From Giardia muris (taxonomy: Eukaryota > Fornicata > Diplomonadida > Hexamitidae), in assembly GCA_006247105.1 (NCBI GenBank), contig CM016925.1, positions 2,759,334 to 2,823,333 on the forward strand: a stretch of DNA of 64,000 nucleotides. Reading direction: 5' to 3'. Positions 50,193-61,924 of the stretch are shown one piece after another. Made by a program: the position numbers and the translations under genes. The notes below the pieces were generated by a model. It saw only the letters and a program-made list of their open reading frames with translations, ran no database searches and was not told the origin of the DNA. Every line of letters starts with the position of its first letter. Position 1 is the stretch's first letter.

Positions 50193-51622
50193 ATCCGGTT
50201 GATCCTGCCGGAGTACTACGCTACCCCCAAGGACAAAAGCCATGCAAGCGGACACGAGGTATGAAGTGGCGGACGGCTCGGTACAACGGTACGAGTCTGA
50301 CCGGGGGTGAAGGCTAGACGGATACCGCTGGCAACCCAGCGCCAAGACGAGTGCTCAAGAGCGGGGAAGGAAAGCACGCGATGGAGCGAATGCCCGGATG
50401 AGGTTCCGAGGTATTACCTAGTCGGTAGAGTAGTGGTCTACGGAGGGGATGATGCCTGGCGGAGGATCAGGGTTTGACTCCGGAGAACGGGCCTGAGAGA
50501 CGGCCCGTACATCCAAGGACGGCAGCAGGCGCGGAACTTGCCCAATGCGTGAAGGCGTGAGGCAGCAACGGGGGATCCCATGAAATGGGAAGACTGGGGG
50601 GTAGATGACCCCAGCACAAGTCGAGGGAAAGGTCTGGTGCCAGCAGCCGCGGTAATTCCAGCTCGGCAGGCGTCGTACGGCGCTGTTGCAGTTAAAACGT
50701 CCGGAGTCGAGACGTCCAGCCGGGAGGAAAGAGGAGCGCTTAAGGCGGGAGTGAGTACGAGAAAGCCCGGGACGGACATGAAGGTGAATGGGTAAGGGCA
50801 TGTGTATTGGTGGGGGACGGGTGAAATAGGATGATCCGACCAAGACAGACAAAGGCGTAGGCACTTGCCAAGACCATATCAGTCGAACCAGGACGAAGCC
50901 CGGGGGCGAGAAGGCGATTAGACACCACCGTATTCCCGGGCGTAAACGATGCCACCGAGAGACTGGCCAGGTCGTCAGGATCGAAGGGAAACCGATCAGG
51001 GTACGGGCTCTGGGGGGAGTATGGCCGCAAGGCTGGAACTTGAAGGCATTGACGGAGGGGTACCACCAGACGTGGAGTCTGCGGCTCAATTTGACTCAAC
51101 GCGAACACCTTACCAGGCCCAGACGTACGGAGGATCGACGGTTGAGAGGACCTTCGTGATCGTACGAGTGGTGGTGCATGGCCGTTCACAGCCCGTGGCT
51201 TGAGCCGTCTGCTTGACTGCGACAACGAGCGAGACCCTAACCTGGATGGGACCGCCAATGGTGAATTGGAGGAAGGTGGGGCGATAACAGGTCTGTGATG
51301 CCCTTAGACGCCCTGGGCTGCACGCGTACTACACTGTGGGGATGAAACCACGTCGAGTTGTGAAGCTTGATGAGATCAAACCCCCACGTGGTTGGGATCG
51401 TGGACTGGAACGTCCTCGTGAACCTGGAATGTCTAGTAGGCGTAGGTCATCAATCTACGCCGGATACGTCCCTGCCCCTTGTACACACCGCCCGTCGCTC
51501 CTACCGACTGGGTCTTCTGGCGAGCTCCTGGGAGGGATGAACCGAACAGGGACGAACCGCGAGGCTTGGAGGAAGGAGAAGTCGTAACAAGGTATCCGTA
51601 GGTGAACCTGCGGATGGATCCA
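50193..51622 (+). rRNA. Small subunit (18S-type) rRNA, unit 1
   Basis: The 5' end is ATCCGGTTGATCCTGCCGGA. GTGCCAGCAGCCGCGGTAA at 50637-50655 is the universal 530 loop, and TTGTACACACCGCCCGTC at 51479-51496 is the universal 3' minor domain site. The 3' end is placed after GGTGAACCTGCGGATGGATC. The length of about 1430 nt is short for a eukaryote and close to the known Giardia SSU. Ends are accurate to a few bases only. Confidence 0.93.
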
Positions 51623-51654
51623 TCGAGAGGGAAGGTACGAGGATGAAGGCAATG

Positions 51655-51785
51655 AGATGACGCGACCCGGTGGATGCCTTGGCTCGGGGGACGATGAAGG
51701 ACGTGGCTGACGACGATACTCGATGTGGTCCAAGCACGTGACATCGATCTTCGAATGGATCATCGGGGTGGTGGGGTGATCTACG
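51655..51785 (+). rRNA. 5.8S rRNA, unit 1 (approximate ends)
   Basis: The stretch GGTGGATGCCTTGGCTC, then ACGATGAAGGACGTGGC and CTTCGAATGGATC has the order of conserved 5.8S motifs. It sits between the SSU and LSU. ITS1 is about 30 bp and ITS2 about 45 bp, very short as in other Giardia. Confidence 0.75.
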
Positions 51786-51829
51786 AACTGGGTTGTTCGA
51801 GGGGTTGAACGATGGGGAATGAGATGAGG

Positions 51830-53559
51830 ATCCCCCCCCACTCCGATGAAGATGACGGGTGGAACTTAAGCATATCAGTACGCCCAGGAGAAGACACCAA
51901 CCGGGATTCCTTGATTAGCGGCGAGCGATCCAGGAGTAGTCCGACCTCGAAGCGATGAGCGTTGTGAGGACTGGGGGGATGTCCTAAACCCGAAGATGGG
52001 TTGAAACCCACACCAAGGAGGGTGCCAGTCCCGTAGGGATGGACACAACCCCAACGACGAGTACCTCTGCTTGAGAGTGTAGAGGGAAGAGGAGGTGGTA
52101 CCCTTCTAAGGCTAAATACCGCCCCGAGACCGATAGAGGACCAAGTAGTGCGAACGAAAGGTGAGAAGGATGCCGACCCAGGCACGTCAAAAGACCCTGA
52201 ACCCGGGAGGCGACTCCCGACCTGTCGATGATCGATTGGTCGGGCCCGTCTCGAAACACGGACCGAGGAGTTAGGACCGATCGCGAGTCATGTGGCAAAG
52301 GGAAGTCAAGACTTCAAGGGGCCCCTTACAAGGGCAGAGCGATCGGTCCTAGACCCGAAAGGTGGTGATCTACACTTGACCAGGGTGAAGCCAGACGAAA
52401 GCCTGGTGGAGGCCCATCCCGGTGCTGACGTGCAAATCGCTCGGTCGAGTTGAGTGTAGGGGCGAAAGACTCATCGAACCACCTGGTAGCTGGTTACCTC
52501 CGAAATGTCTCCCAGGATAGCCGACATCATGAACAGCTGCCCTAGGTAAGGCCACGATCGGTGGGAGTAGGGAGGTCACTCCTTATCCACCCCTCGAACC
52601 ATGAACAAGGGTGGAGCGGGGCCAACTTGTGTGGGCCCCCTCAACAGTGTTGATGTCGAGTGGGCCTCTCCTGGTAAGCAGGACGGGCAAGACGGGATGA
52701 ACCGACAGTCGGGGGAAGGTGTGGAAGTGTATGCTCGATCAAACGGTGTCCGTCGATCGTGACAGCTGGAAGGTGGCCTTAACAGTAGGAAGCCTCTAAG
52801 GAGTGTGTAACAACCCACCAGCCGAATCGAGGGGCCCGGAAAATGGAACACGCCGAAGCATACGATCGGAACCCGACCGAGATGTGTCTCGGGTAGGAGG
52901 TCGTCATGATCGAGTCGAAGCCATGGGGTGACACGTGGTGGATCGAGTCATGATTGCTGATCTCGGTAGTAGTAGCCATTACTCCATCTGGAGGCCTGAC
53001 GTGGAGATGGGTTCCGTATCCCTGTCGATCAGATACGGGTGACACGATCCTAAGTCCGATGGTGTACGCCGTACCATGGGGTCATCCTCACAGGACGATA
53101 GGGCTGACCGGTTAACATCCCGGTGGTATGATGGGGTCTTGGTGACATCCTTTCACAACGGTACATGAACGAAGCACATGGTGGGAGTCATCCCGTCCTA
53201 CCCCAGTCCCCCCATGGCCAGTAGTACTTCAGGTCGTGCATGGCCATGATGGATCACATGTCCCTTCGGTCATCCATGAAACCCGTTGTGTCCCCCCCAT
53301 CCTGATCGTACCACAACCGCAACAGGACTCCAAGGTGATCAGCCTCTAGGCGGGAGAGACCATGACTCAGGGAAGTCGGCAAACTAGCTCCGTAACCTCG
53401 GGAGAAGGAGTGGCTCTGATCGATCAGAACCGGCACGGACCGAGGGATCCCGACTGTCTACTAACAACATAGCGTCGTGCCAGTCGTCATGGATGCGTAC
53501 ACGACGTGATTTCTGCCCAGTGCCATGACCGTCACCATGAAGAGGTTCATCCAAGCCCT

Positions 53560-53611
<52 letters not shown>

Positions 53612-54056
53612 GGGTAATTTCCGACGTGCATGAATGGATCAACGAGGATCCCACTGTCCCAAGTCATGCCTCCGTGAACCTACAGACCCGGGAACGGGCG
53701 GGTGTTGGTCGGCGGGGCAAGAAGACCCTTTTGAGCTTGACTCCAATCCGATCCTGGGGGATGGGATCATCGGTGCAGCATACAGGGGAGGCCGCTTCCA
53801 TGAGATACCCTGACGTTGTTCACCATCCCACTCACCGACTTACATCGGCACACGGTCGGATGGGGAGTTTGGCTGGGGCGGCGCGCCTGCTAGATCACAC
53901 CGCAGGCGTCCTATGGTAAGCTCAGTGAGGTCGGAAACCTCACGTGGAGCATAAGGGCATAAGCTTACTTGACTAGTACCCCCTGTCCCGGTACTTGCCG
54001 TGAAAGCGTGGCCTAACGATCCTTCAACCGCTCCGGTAATCCGAGCGTGGAGGTGA

Positions 54057-54100
<44 letters not shown>

Positions 54101-54102
54101 CC

Positions 54103-54146
<44 letters not shown>

Positions 54147-54196
54147 CCGTCCGCATGCATCGGTGCGGAAGCGTCGGATTGTTCACCCGTCTAAGG

Positions 54197-54240
<44 letters not shown>

Positions 54241-54490
54241 TCCTACCGACCATCTCCATGCGTCCAGTACGTCGGGTCAGTACGAGAGGAACACCCGTCG
54301 CGAGCCTCCGATCTCCCGGTTGTTTGACTTGACAGTGCCGGTCTGTCGCGCTCGGGGGACTAGCACTGAACGCCTCTAAGTGTCCATCCCACCTACTCGC
54401 ATGGGTTGAGGGGCTTCCCCTCGATTCGCCCGGGTTGACGACCCTTTTCTCCGACCTACTGTACGGCGTGGAGCTTCTTGCGACCGCCTG
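51830..54490 (+). rRNA. Large subunit (28S-type) rRNA, unit 1 (approximate ends)
   Basis: AACTTAAGCATATCAGTACG at 51863 is the conserved LSU 5' region. GATTAGCGGCGAGCG follows. ACAGGGATAACTGGCTTGTG near 54070 is the peptidyl transferase region, and AGTACGAGAGGAAC at 54279-54292 is the sarcin-ricin loop. The 3' end is estimated after GAACGCCTCTAAGTG and about 110 nt more. Length is about 2.66 kb. Confidence 0.9.
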
Positions 54491-56086
54491 AGGTTTGGTT
54501 CGGGTTGGCATTCCCCCCGAGCCCCCGAGGGTCGAAGACCTGAGGGGGTGAGGGAAGGGCCGGAACAACCCCCCCGAGGGTCGTGAGACCCGAAGGGGGG
54601 GCCGGAAGCGAGGCCCCCCGCCCCGAGGAAGACCTGAAGGGGGGTGAGGGCATCCCCCGTCATACCAGGGGGGTGGGAAGGGCTCCCCTCCGGTCGTGGG
54701 ACCAGGGGGGTGAGGGCCCCCGGTCGTAAGGGGGCATCCCCGAGGGGTGAGACTTGAGGCGCCGAGGGTCATACCAGGGGGGGTGAGGGCCCCAAGGGGG
54801 GGCGTCCCCCGCCCGGATCGACCTGAAGCGAGATCAGACCCCCGTGGGTCGAAGGCCCGGGTACGGGGGCCTACAGAAGGATACCAGATTTGGAACGGTT
54901 ACAGTGGATTTTGGATCCGGACTCGAGATCAAAAGACCGGAGGGGCGAGGGCGGGTCCGCGGGTCCCTCGAACGGGGGGTCGTACAGGGGTCCCCCGTGG
55001 GCCCACGGCCGTCCCCCTGGGCACGGAACGGATCGGGGGTCCATGCCCTGGCCCGGGAGTCCACATGGGTCCTCACGGGGGCCTTCCCTCCAGGGGTCAT
55101 TCGAGGTGTCCCCGGGGGTCCCCTGGGTCCATGGGGCCCTTGAAGTCCTTCAAGATGAACGGGGACGGGGGGCCCGGTCCCTCACGGGGTGGGCCCTCAC
55201 ACGGGGGGGACTCATGGCTCCATCGGGGACTGGGGTCCGACCCCCCGCCCTCCTTCGAGGGGGCCGGGTCATCGGACCATGTGGTCATATGGATGGGCCT
55301 TCCGGGGGGTCACGGTCCCCTCGGGGGTGGGTCATCGAATGGGATGGGGGACTATCTTCCCCCCTTCCATAGCCCGTGGGGTCCCCCTCGAGTCCTCCAT
55401 GAACGGGGTCACATGGGGCCTTCAGAGGGTCTCCTGGGCCCGGGCCGAACAGGGGATTCCCGTGGGGTCCGACTCCCCCTTGAATCTCTGGGGGTCTCGA
55501 GCGGGGACCCAGATCCACGCCCCACAGGTCCATGGACCTTCATGGGTGGGGGGTGGTCCATCATACGGATGGGGGTTCCTTCGGTCGGGGGTCCGTCCGG
55601 TCCTCACGGGACAGGATCCAGGGGGCCTTCACGTCCCCTCATACGGGCCACATGGACCGGGTCATCAGGGGGATCCGGGTCATCATATGGGGCCCGGGCC
55701 TCATATCCATGGACGGGGACTCCCCCACGGGGCGGGCCCCCTTCATCGATCGGGTCCCTCACGGATCCTTCAGAGGGTGAAGATCGGACACGGGCTATCA
55801 TGGGACTTTCAGGCCCCCACGGGTCATCGGACGGACGATCGAACGGGCCCCCGAGGGCACGAGTAGAGGTAGTGGGTCCATGGGGCCCGGGACGACGCTC
55901 ATCATTCCAGACGGGAGGGAACCCTTCCCGCTTTCTCCTTCATTCAAGTTTAGGACCGGAGGGGCGCCGAAGCGACGGGCCCCCTCAGAGGGGGACCGAA
56001 GGGGCGGCCCGAAGGGCGAGGCCACTGTGGGCACCGGTCACTGACTGGGCGTGTCTGCGTCCCCCGGGCGGCCCGCGTCTCCGTGT

Positions 56087-56260
56087 CCCTCGCATCTCTC
56101 GCATCTCCCGCGTCTCTCATCACCTCTCATCACTTATTATCGTCCCTTATCGTGTCTCGTGTCCCTTATCGTCTCTTATCATCTCTTATCGTCCCCCGTC
56201 ATCTCTCATCGCTCTCATCGCGTCCCCAGCCCCCCCACTCCTCTCGTGGATCCCCCTGGC
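56087..56260 (+). repeat. Pyrimidine-rich tract with TCTC/ATC repeats
   Basis: The plus strand is almost entirely C and T punctuated by single A or G (TCGCATCTC, CTCTCATC, CTTATCGTC words). It recurs in unit 2 at about 63490-63635 with small deletions, for example GTGTCTCGTGTCCC against GTGTCTGTCCC. Confidence 0.6.
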
Positions 56261-56270
56261 CCCTCTCATG

Positions 56271-56300
56271 GATCCTCATGGATCCTCATGGATCCTCATG
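56271..56300 (+). repeat. 10-bp direct repeat GATCCTCATG, 3 copies
   Basis: GATCCTCATG is repeated three times in unit 1. Unit 2 has one copy near 63688 plus degenerate ATGCCCC words, so the copy number differs between neighbouring rDNA units. Confidence 0.75.
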
Positions 56301-56481
56301 CCCCCCATGCCCCCCTGACTCCTCTTGAATCACCTCGTGGCCCCCCCTCTCAGGCCTCCCCCCTTCCTCCCTCAGCCCTCCCCACGCCTGCACACACTCC
56401 CCCCCATCCCTCTACCACGTCGGGGAGCCCTCTCCCACATCCGTCTGACTCGTCCCCCCAACCCCCAGGTCTCCAGATCCT

Positions 56482-56513
56482 CCTGGATTAATATTTACTA
56501 ATGAAAATCCAGG
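56482..56513. promoter_or_regulatory. AT-rich island in an 8-bp inverted repeat, spacer of unit 1
   Basis: CCTGGATT and AATCCAGG, a perfect 8-bp inverted repeat, flank a 16-bp AT-rich core (AATATTTACTAATGAA). It is the most obvious AT-rich spot in the spacer and is kept without change in unit 2 (63888-63919). It could be a transcription terminator or a DNA unwinding site; neither is shown. Confidence 0.5.
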
Positions 56514-56850
56514 GGAATCCCGGACAATAGAGGGTTCGATCCATCATCTCGTCCCATGGGACTCCCGTCCCCCCTGCACCCTTACGACGGTGTTACGTGA
56601 CTGTGCACGCAGTGGGAGGGCCGTGGGGGTCGTGGGGATGGCAGGAGACTTGCATGGGGTCATCCTTGGGGACGGGTCGAGAGGGATGGAGGGGCCACCT
56701 AAGGGCCTTGTGGGGGCCTATGAGCGATCTTTGGGGGGTCGGGAGGCTCCCGGGACGCTCCTGGGCCGGGGACGGGTCGAGGCCTGGTGGGCCATTTTTT
56801 GAAACTCGACTTCGGACACCAACTTACACCTAAAATCGAGCAGAAAGTGC

Positions 56851-56890
56851 ACGAAAGATGGAGGCCGACTTTCGGCTACTGTAGGGGAAG
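56851..56890 (+). promoter_or_regulatory. Spacer promoter-like copy A
   Basis: ACGAAAGATGGAGGCCGACT, then TTCGGCTACTGTAGGGGAAG. It matches the block before the SSU (50041-50080), including the GCCGA/TCGGC hairpin, with C for T and G for A changes. The upstream half (CAATAAGTGG) is absent here. Confidence 0.5.
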
Positions 56891-56970
56891 GAGGAAGGCC
56901 GGGCCCCGGGGGACGGAGGACGAAGTGCTGCCGCGGGGCGGGGAGGAGAAGGATCGGAGGGGTCACCTGG

Positions 56971-57023
56971 GGACCCTCAATAAGTGGACGAAAGGTGGAG
57001 GCCGACTTTCCGCTACTGTAGGG
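56971..57023 (+). promoter_or_regulatory. Spacer promoter-like copy B
   Basis: GACCCTCAATAAGTGGACG, then AAAGGTGGAGGCCGACTTTC and CGCTACTGTAGGGG. This copy keeps the upstream CAATAAGTGG half as well as the GCCGA..CGCTACTGTAGGG half of the gene promoter block. The hairpin is weakened (TTTCCGC for TTTCGGC). Confidence 0.5.
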
Positions 57024-57068
57024 GCCAGGAGGCCGGGGCCCGGGGCCCGAAGGGGCGAGGCCGGCCGA

Positions 57069-57340
57069 GGGCCCGCCCCCCCTCAAATCGAACGGGGGGA
57101 GGGGCGAGAGGCCCCCAAATCGGACGGGGAGGAGGGCTCCAGGGCCCGCCCCCCTCAAATCGAACGGGGGGAGGGGCGAGAGGCCCCCAAATCGGACGGG
57201 GAGGAGGGCTCCAGGGCCCGCCCCCCTCAAATCGAACGGGGAGCCAAATCGGACGGGGAGGAGGGCTCCAGGGCCGCCCCCTCAAATCGAACGGGGGGAG
57301 GGGCGAGAGGCCCCCAAATCGGACGGGGAGGAGGCCCCCT
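57069..57340 (+). repeat. 72-bp tandem repeat, about 4 copies
   Basis: TCAAATCGAACGGGG starts at 57083, 57155, 57227 and 57282. The first two intervals are 72 bp. The third is 55 bp because the copy has lost 17 bp between its two AAATCG words. Each copy contains CCAAATCGGACGGGGAGGAG. It lies just upstream of the unit 2 promoter. Confidence 0.8.
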
Positions 57341-57454
57341 CCGAACGGCCCCCTCCCCCCTCGGTCTTCCTCCCTCCCCCCCTCGCCCGGTCCTAAACGA
57401 AGTGCCGTCGCAGGGAGGGGAGTGAGCTGGGGAAGAAGGACCACAACCCCCACC

Positions 57455-57514
57455 TAGAGACCTTCAATAAGTGTCCCAAAGATGAAGGCCGATTTTCGGC
57501 TACTATAGGGAAGG
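57455..57514 (+). promoter_or_regulatory. Putative rRNA gene promoter, unit 2
   Basis: This is the same block as 50021-50080, with GTGTCCC for GTGGCCC and GATGAAGG for GATGGAGG. The hairpin GGCCGATTTTCGGC and TACTATAGGGAAGG are unchanged. It lies 113 bp upstream of the unit 2 SSU. Confidence 0.5.
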
Positions 57515-57626
57515 CACGACGAGGCCGGACCGGGACGAGAAGACCCACCCGACGACGAGTGTGGATCGTACGACGAGAGGACGGAAGGGCCGGCCCACAA
57601 CGGACGGATCGACCGATCGACAGACC

Positions 57627-59056
57627 ATCCGGTTGATCCTGCCGGAGTACTACGCTACCCCCAAGGACAAAAGCCATGCAAGCGGACACGAGGTATGAAG
57701 TGGCGGACGGCTCGGTACAACGGTACGAGTCTGACCGGGGGTGAAGGCTAGACGGATACCGCTGGCAACCCAGCGCCAAGACGAGTGCTCAAGAGCGGGG
57801 AAGGAAAGCACGCGATGGAGCGAATGCCCGGATGAGGTTCCGAGGTATTACCTAGTCGGTAGAGTAGTGGTCTACGGAGGGGATGATGCCTGGCGGAGGA
57901 TCAGGGTTTGACTCCGGAGAACGGGCCTGAGAGACGGCCCGTACATCCAAGGACGGCAGCAGGCGCGGAACTTGCCCAATGCGTGAAGGCGTGAGGCAGC
58001 AACGGGGGATCCCATGAAATGGGAAGACTGGGGGGTAGATGACCCCAGCACAAGTCGAGGGAAAGGTCTGGTGCCAGCAGCCGCGGTAATTCCAGCTCGG
58101 CAGGCGTCGTACGGCGCTGTTGCAGTTAAAACGTCCGGAGTCGAGACGTCCAGCCGGGAGGAAAGAGGAGCGCTTAAGGCGGGAGTGAGTACGAGAAAGC
58201 CCGGGACGGACATGAAGGTGAATGGGTAAGGGCATGTGTATTGGTGGGGGACGGGTGAAATAGGATGATCCGACCAAGACAGACAAAGGCGTAGGCACTT
58301 GCCAAGACCATATCAGTCGAACCAGGACGAAGCCCGGGGGCGAGAAGGCGATTAGACACCACCGTATTCCCGGGCGTAAACGATGCCACCGAGAGACTGG
58401 CCAGGTCGTCAGGATCGAAGGGAAACCGATCAGGGTACGGGCTCTGGGGGGAGTATGGCCGCAAGGCTGGAACTTGAAGGCATTGACGGAGGGGTACCAC
58501 CAGACGTGGAGTCTGCGGCTCAATTTGACTCAACGCGAACACCTTACCAGGCCCAGACGTACGGAGGATCGACGGTTGAGAGGACCTTCGTGATCGTACG
58601 AGTGGTGGTGCATGGCCGTTCACAGCCCGTGGCTTGAGCCGTCTGCTTGACTGCGACAACGAGCGAGACCCTAACCTGGATGGGACCGCCAATGGTGAAT
58701 TGGAGGAAGGTGGGGCGATAACAGGTCTGTGATGCCCTTAGACGCCCTGGGCTGCACGCGTACTACACTGTGGGGATGAAACCACGTCGAGTTGTGAAGC
58801 TTGATGAGATCAAACCCCCACGTGGTTGGGATCGTGGACTGGAACGTCCTCGTGAACCTGGAATGTCTAGTAGGCGTAGGTCATCAATCTACGCCGGATA
58901 CGTCCCTGCCCCTTGTACACACCGCCCGTCGCTCCTACCGACTGGGTCTTCTGGCGAGCTCCTGGGAGGGATGAACCGAACAGGGACGAACCGCGAGGCT
59001 TGGAGGAAGGAGAAGTCGTAACAAGGTATCCGTAGGTGAACCTGCGGATGGATCCA
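57627..59056 (+). rRNA. Small subunit (18S-type) rRNA, unit 2
   Basis: I saw no difference from unit 1 over the SSU, at a constant offset of 7434. It begins ATCCGGTTGATCCTGCC and includes the 530 loop and TTGTACACACCGCCCGTC. Confidence 0.93.
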
Positions 59057-59088
59057 TCGAGAGGGAAGGTACGAGGATGAAGGCAATG

Positions 59089-59219
59089 AGATGACGCGAC
59101 CCGGTGGATGCCTTGGCTCGGGGGACGATGAAGGACGTGGCTGACGACGATACTCGATGTGGTCCAAGCACGTGACATCGATCTTCGAATGGATCATCGG
59201 GGTGGTGGGGTGATCTACG
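59089..59219 (+). rRNA. 5.8S rRNA, unit 2 (approximate ends)
   Basis: Same sequence as unit 1 at offset 7434, with GGTGGATGCCTTGGCTC and CTTCGAATGGATC. Confidence 0.75.
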
Positions 59220-59263
59220 AACTGGGTTGTTCGAGGGGTTGAACGATGGGGAATGAGATGAGG

Positions 59264-60994
59264 ATCCCCCCCCACTCCGATGAAGATGACGGGTGGAACT
59301 TAAGCATATCAGTACGCCCAGGAGAAGACACCAACCGGGATTCCTTGATTAGCGGCGAGCGATCCAGGAGTAGTCCGACCTCGAAGCGATGAGCGTTGTG
59401 AGGACTGGGGGGATGTCCTAAACCCGAAGATGGGTTGAAACCCACACCAAGGAGGGTGCCAGTCCCGTAGGGATGGACACAACCCCAACGACGAGTACCT
59501 CTGCTTGAGAGTGTAGAGGGAAGAGGAGGTGGTACCCTTCTAAGGCTAAATACCGCCCCGAGACCGATAGAGGACCAAGTAGTGCGAACGAAAGGTGAGA
59601 AGGATGCCGACCCAGGCACGTCAAAAGACCCTGAACCCGGGAGGCGACTCCCGACCTGTCGATGATCGATTGGTCGGGCCCGTCTCGAAACACGGACCGA
59701 GGAGTTAGGACCGATCGCGAGTCATGTGGCAAAGGGAAGTCAAGACTTCAAGGGGCCCCTTACAAGGGCAGAGCGATCGGTCCTAGACCCGAAAGGTGGT
59801 GATCTACACTTGACCAGGGTGAAGCCAGACGAAAGCCTGGTGGAGGCCCATCCCGGTGCTGACGTGCAAATCGCTCGGTCGAGTTGAGTGTAGGGGCGAA
59901 AGACTCATCGAACCACCTGGTAGCTGGTTACCTCCGAAATGTCTCCCAGGATAGCCGACATCATGAACAGCTGCCCTAGGTAAGGCCACGATCGGTGGGA
60001 GTAGGGAGGTCACTCCTTATCCACCCCTCGAACCATGAACAAGGGTGGAGCGGGGCCAACTTGTGTGGGCCCCCTCAACAGTGTTGATGTCGAGTGGGCC
60101 TCTCCTGGTAAGCAGGACGGGCAAGACGGGATGAACCGACAGTCGGGGGAAGGTGTGGAAGTGTATGCTCGATCAAACGGTGTCCGTCGATCGTGACAGC
60201 TGGAAGGTGGCCTTAACAGTAGGAAGCCTCTAAGGAGTGTGTAACAACCCACCAGCCGAATCGAGGGGCCCGGAAAATGGAACACGCCGAAGCATACGAT
60301 CGGAACCCGACCGAGATGTGTCTCGGGTAGGAGGTCGTCATGATCGAGTCGAAGCCATGGGGTGACACGTGGTGGATCGAGTCATGATTGCTGATCTCGG
60401 TAGTAGTAGCCATTACTCCATCTGGAGGCCTGACGTGGAGATGGGTTCCGTATCCCTGTCGATCAGATACGGGTGACACGATCCTAAGTCCGATGGTGTA
60501 CGCCGTACCATGGGGTCATCCTCACAGGACGATAGGGCTGACCGGTTAACATCCCGGTGGTATGATGGGGTCTTGGTGACATCCTTTCACAACGGTACAT
60601 GAACGAAGCACATGGTGGGAGTCATCCCGTCCTACCCCAGTCCCCCCATGGCCAGTAGTACTTCAGGTCGTGCATGGCCATGATGGATCACATGTCCCTT
60701 CGGTCATCCATGAAACCCGTTGTGTCCCCCCCCATCCTGATCGTACCACAACCGCAACAGGACTCCAAGGTGATCAGCCTCTAGGCGGGAGAGACCATGA
60801 CTCAGGGAAGTCGGCAAACTAGCTCCGTAACCTCGGGAGAAGGAGTGGCTCTGATCGATCAGAACCGGCACGGACCGAGGGATCCCGACTGTCTACTAAC
60901 AACATAGCGTCGTGCCAGTCGTCATGGATGCGTACACGACGTGATTTCTGCCCAGTGCCATGACCGTCACCATGAAGAGGTTCATCCAAGCCCT

Positions 60995-61046
<52 letters not shown>

Positions 61047-61490
61047 GGGTAATTTCCGACGTGCATGAATGGATCAACGAGGATCCCACTGTCCCAAGTC
61101 ATGCCTCCGTGAACCTACAGACCCGGGAACGGGCGGGTGTTGGTCGGCGGGCAAGAAGACCCTTTTGAGCTTGACTCCAATCCGATCCTGGGGGATGGGA
61201 TCATCGGTGCAGCATACAGGGGAGGCCGCTTCCATGAGATACCCTGACGTTGTTCACCATCCCACTCACCGACTTACATCGGCACACGGTCGGATGGGGA
61301 GTTTGGCTGGGGCGGCGCGCCTGCTAGATCACACCGCAGGCGTCCTATGGTAAGCTCAGTGAGGTCGGAAACCTCACGTGGAGCATAAGGGCATAAGCTT
61401 ACTTGACTAGTACCCCCTGTCCCGGTACTTGCCGTGAAAGCGTGGCCTAACGATCCTTCAACCGCTCCGGTAATCCGAGCGTGGAGGTGA

Positions 61491-61534
<44 letters not shown>

Positions 61535-61536
61535 CC

Positions 61537-61580
<44 letters not shown>

Positions 61581-61630
61581 CCGTCCGCATGCATCGGTGC
61601 GGAAGCGTCGGATTGTTCACCCGTCTAAGG

Positions 61631-61674
<44 letters not shown>

Positions 61675-61924
61675 TCCTACCGACCATCTCCATGCGTCCA
61701 GTACGTCGGGTCAGTACGAGAGGAACACCCGTCGCGAGCCTCCGATCTCCCGGTTGTTTGACTTGACAGTGCCGGTCTGTCGCGCTCGGGGGACTAGCAC
61801 TGAACGCCTCTAAGTGTCCATCCCACCTACTCGCATGGGTTGAGGGGCTTCCCCTCGATTCGCCCGGGTTGACGACCCTTTTCTCCGACCTACTGTACGG
61901 CGTGGAGCTTCTTGCGACCGCCTG
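59264..61924 (+). rRNA. Large subunit (28S-type) rRNA, unit 2 (approximate ends)
   Basis: Same as unit 1 except for two single-base homopolymer differences: one extra C in the run near 60727 and one G fewer in GGCGGGCAAG near 61147, where unit 1 has GGCGGGGCAAG. The latter lies in a conserved helix, so unit 1 is probably the correct form. Confidence 0.9.

Larger units (their letters stand above)
54491..57626 (+). other. rDNA intergenic spacer, unit 1
   Basis: 3.1 kb of very GC-rich, simple-sequence-like DNA. The first part (54491-54840) consists of diverged GAGGG/CCCCGAGG motifs. From 54840 to 56050 it is rich in GGGGTC and GGGCC words with no clear tandem unit. A pyrimidine tract, a 10-bp repeat, an AT island, two promoter-like copies and a 72-bp repeat follow and are listed separately. 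The long open frame at 54747-56318 is not judged coding. Confidence 0.8.

Noticed and set aside
54747..56318. 523-codon open frame in the rDNA spacer
   Set aside because: It is a Gly/Pro/Ser-rich translation of low-complexity G and C runs. The matching frame in unit 2 is broken by indels, so it is not conserved as protein.
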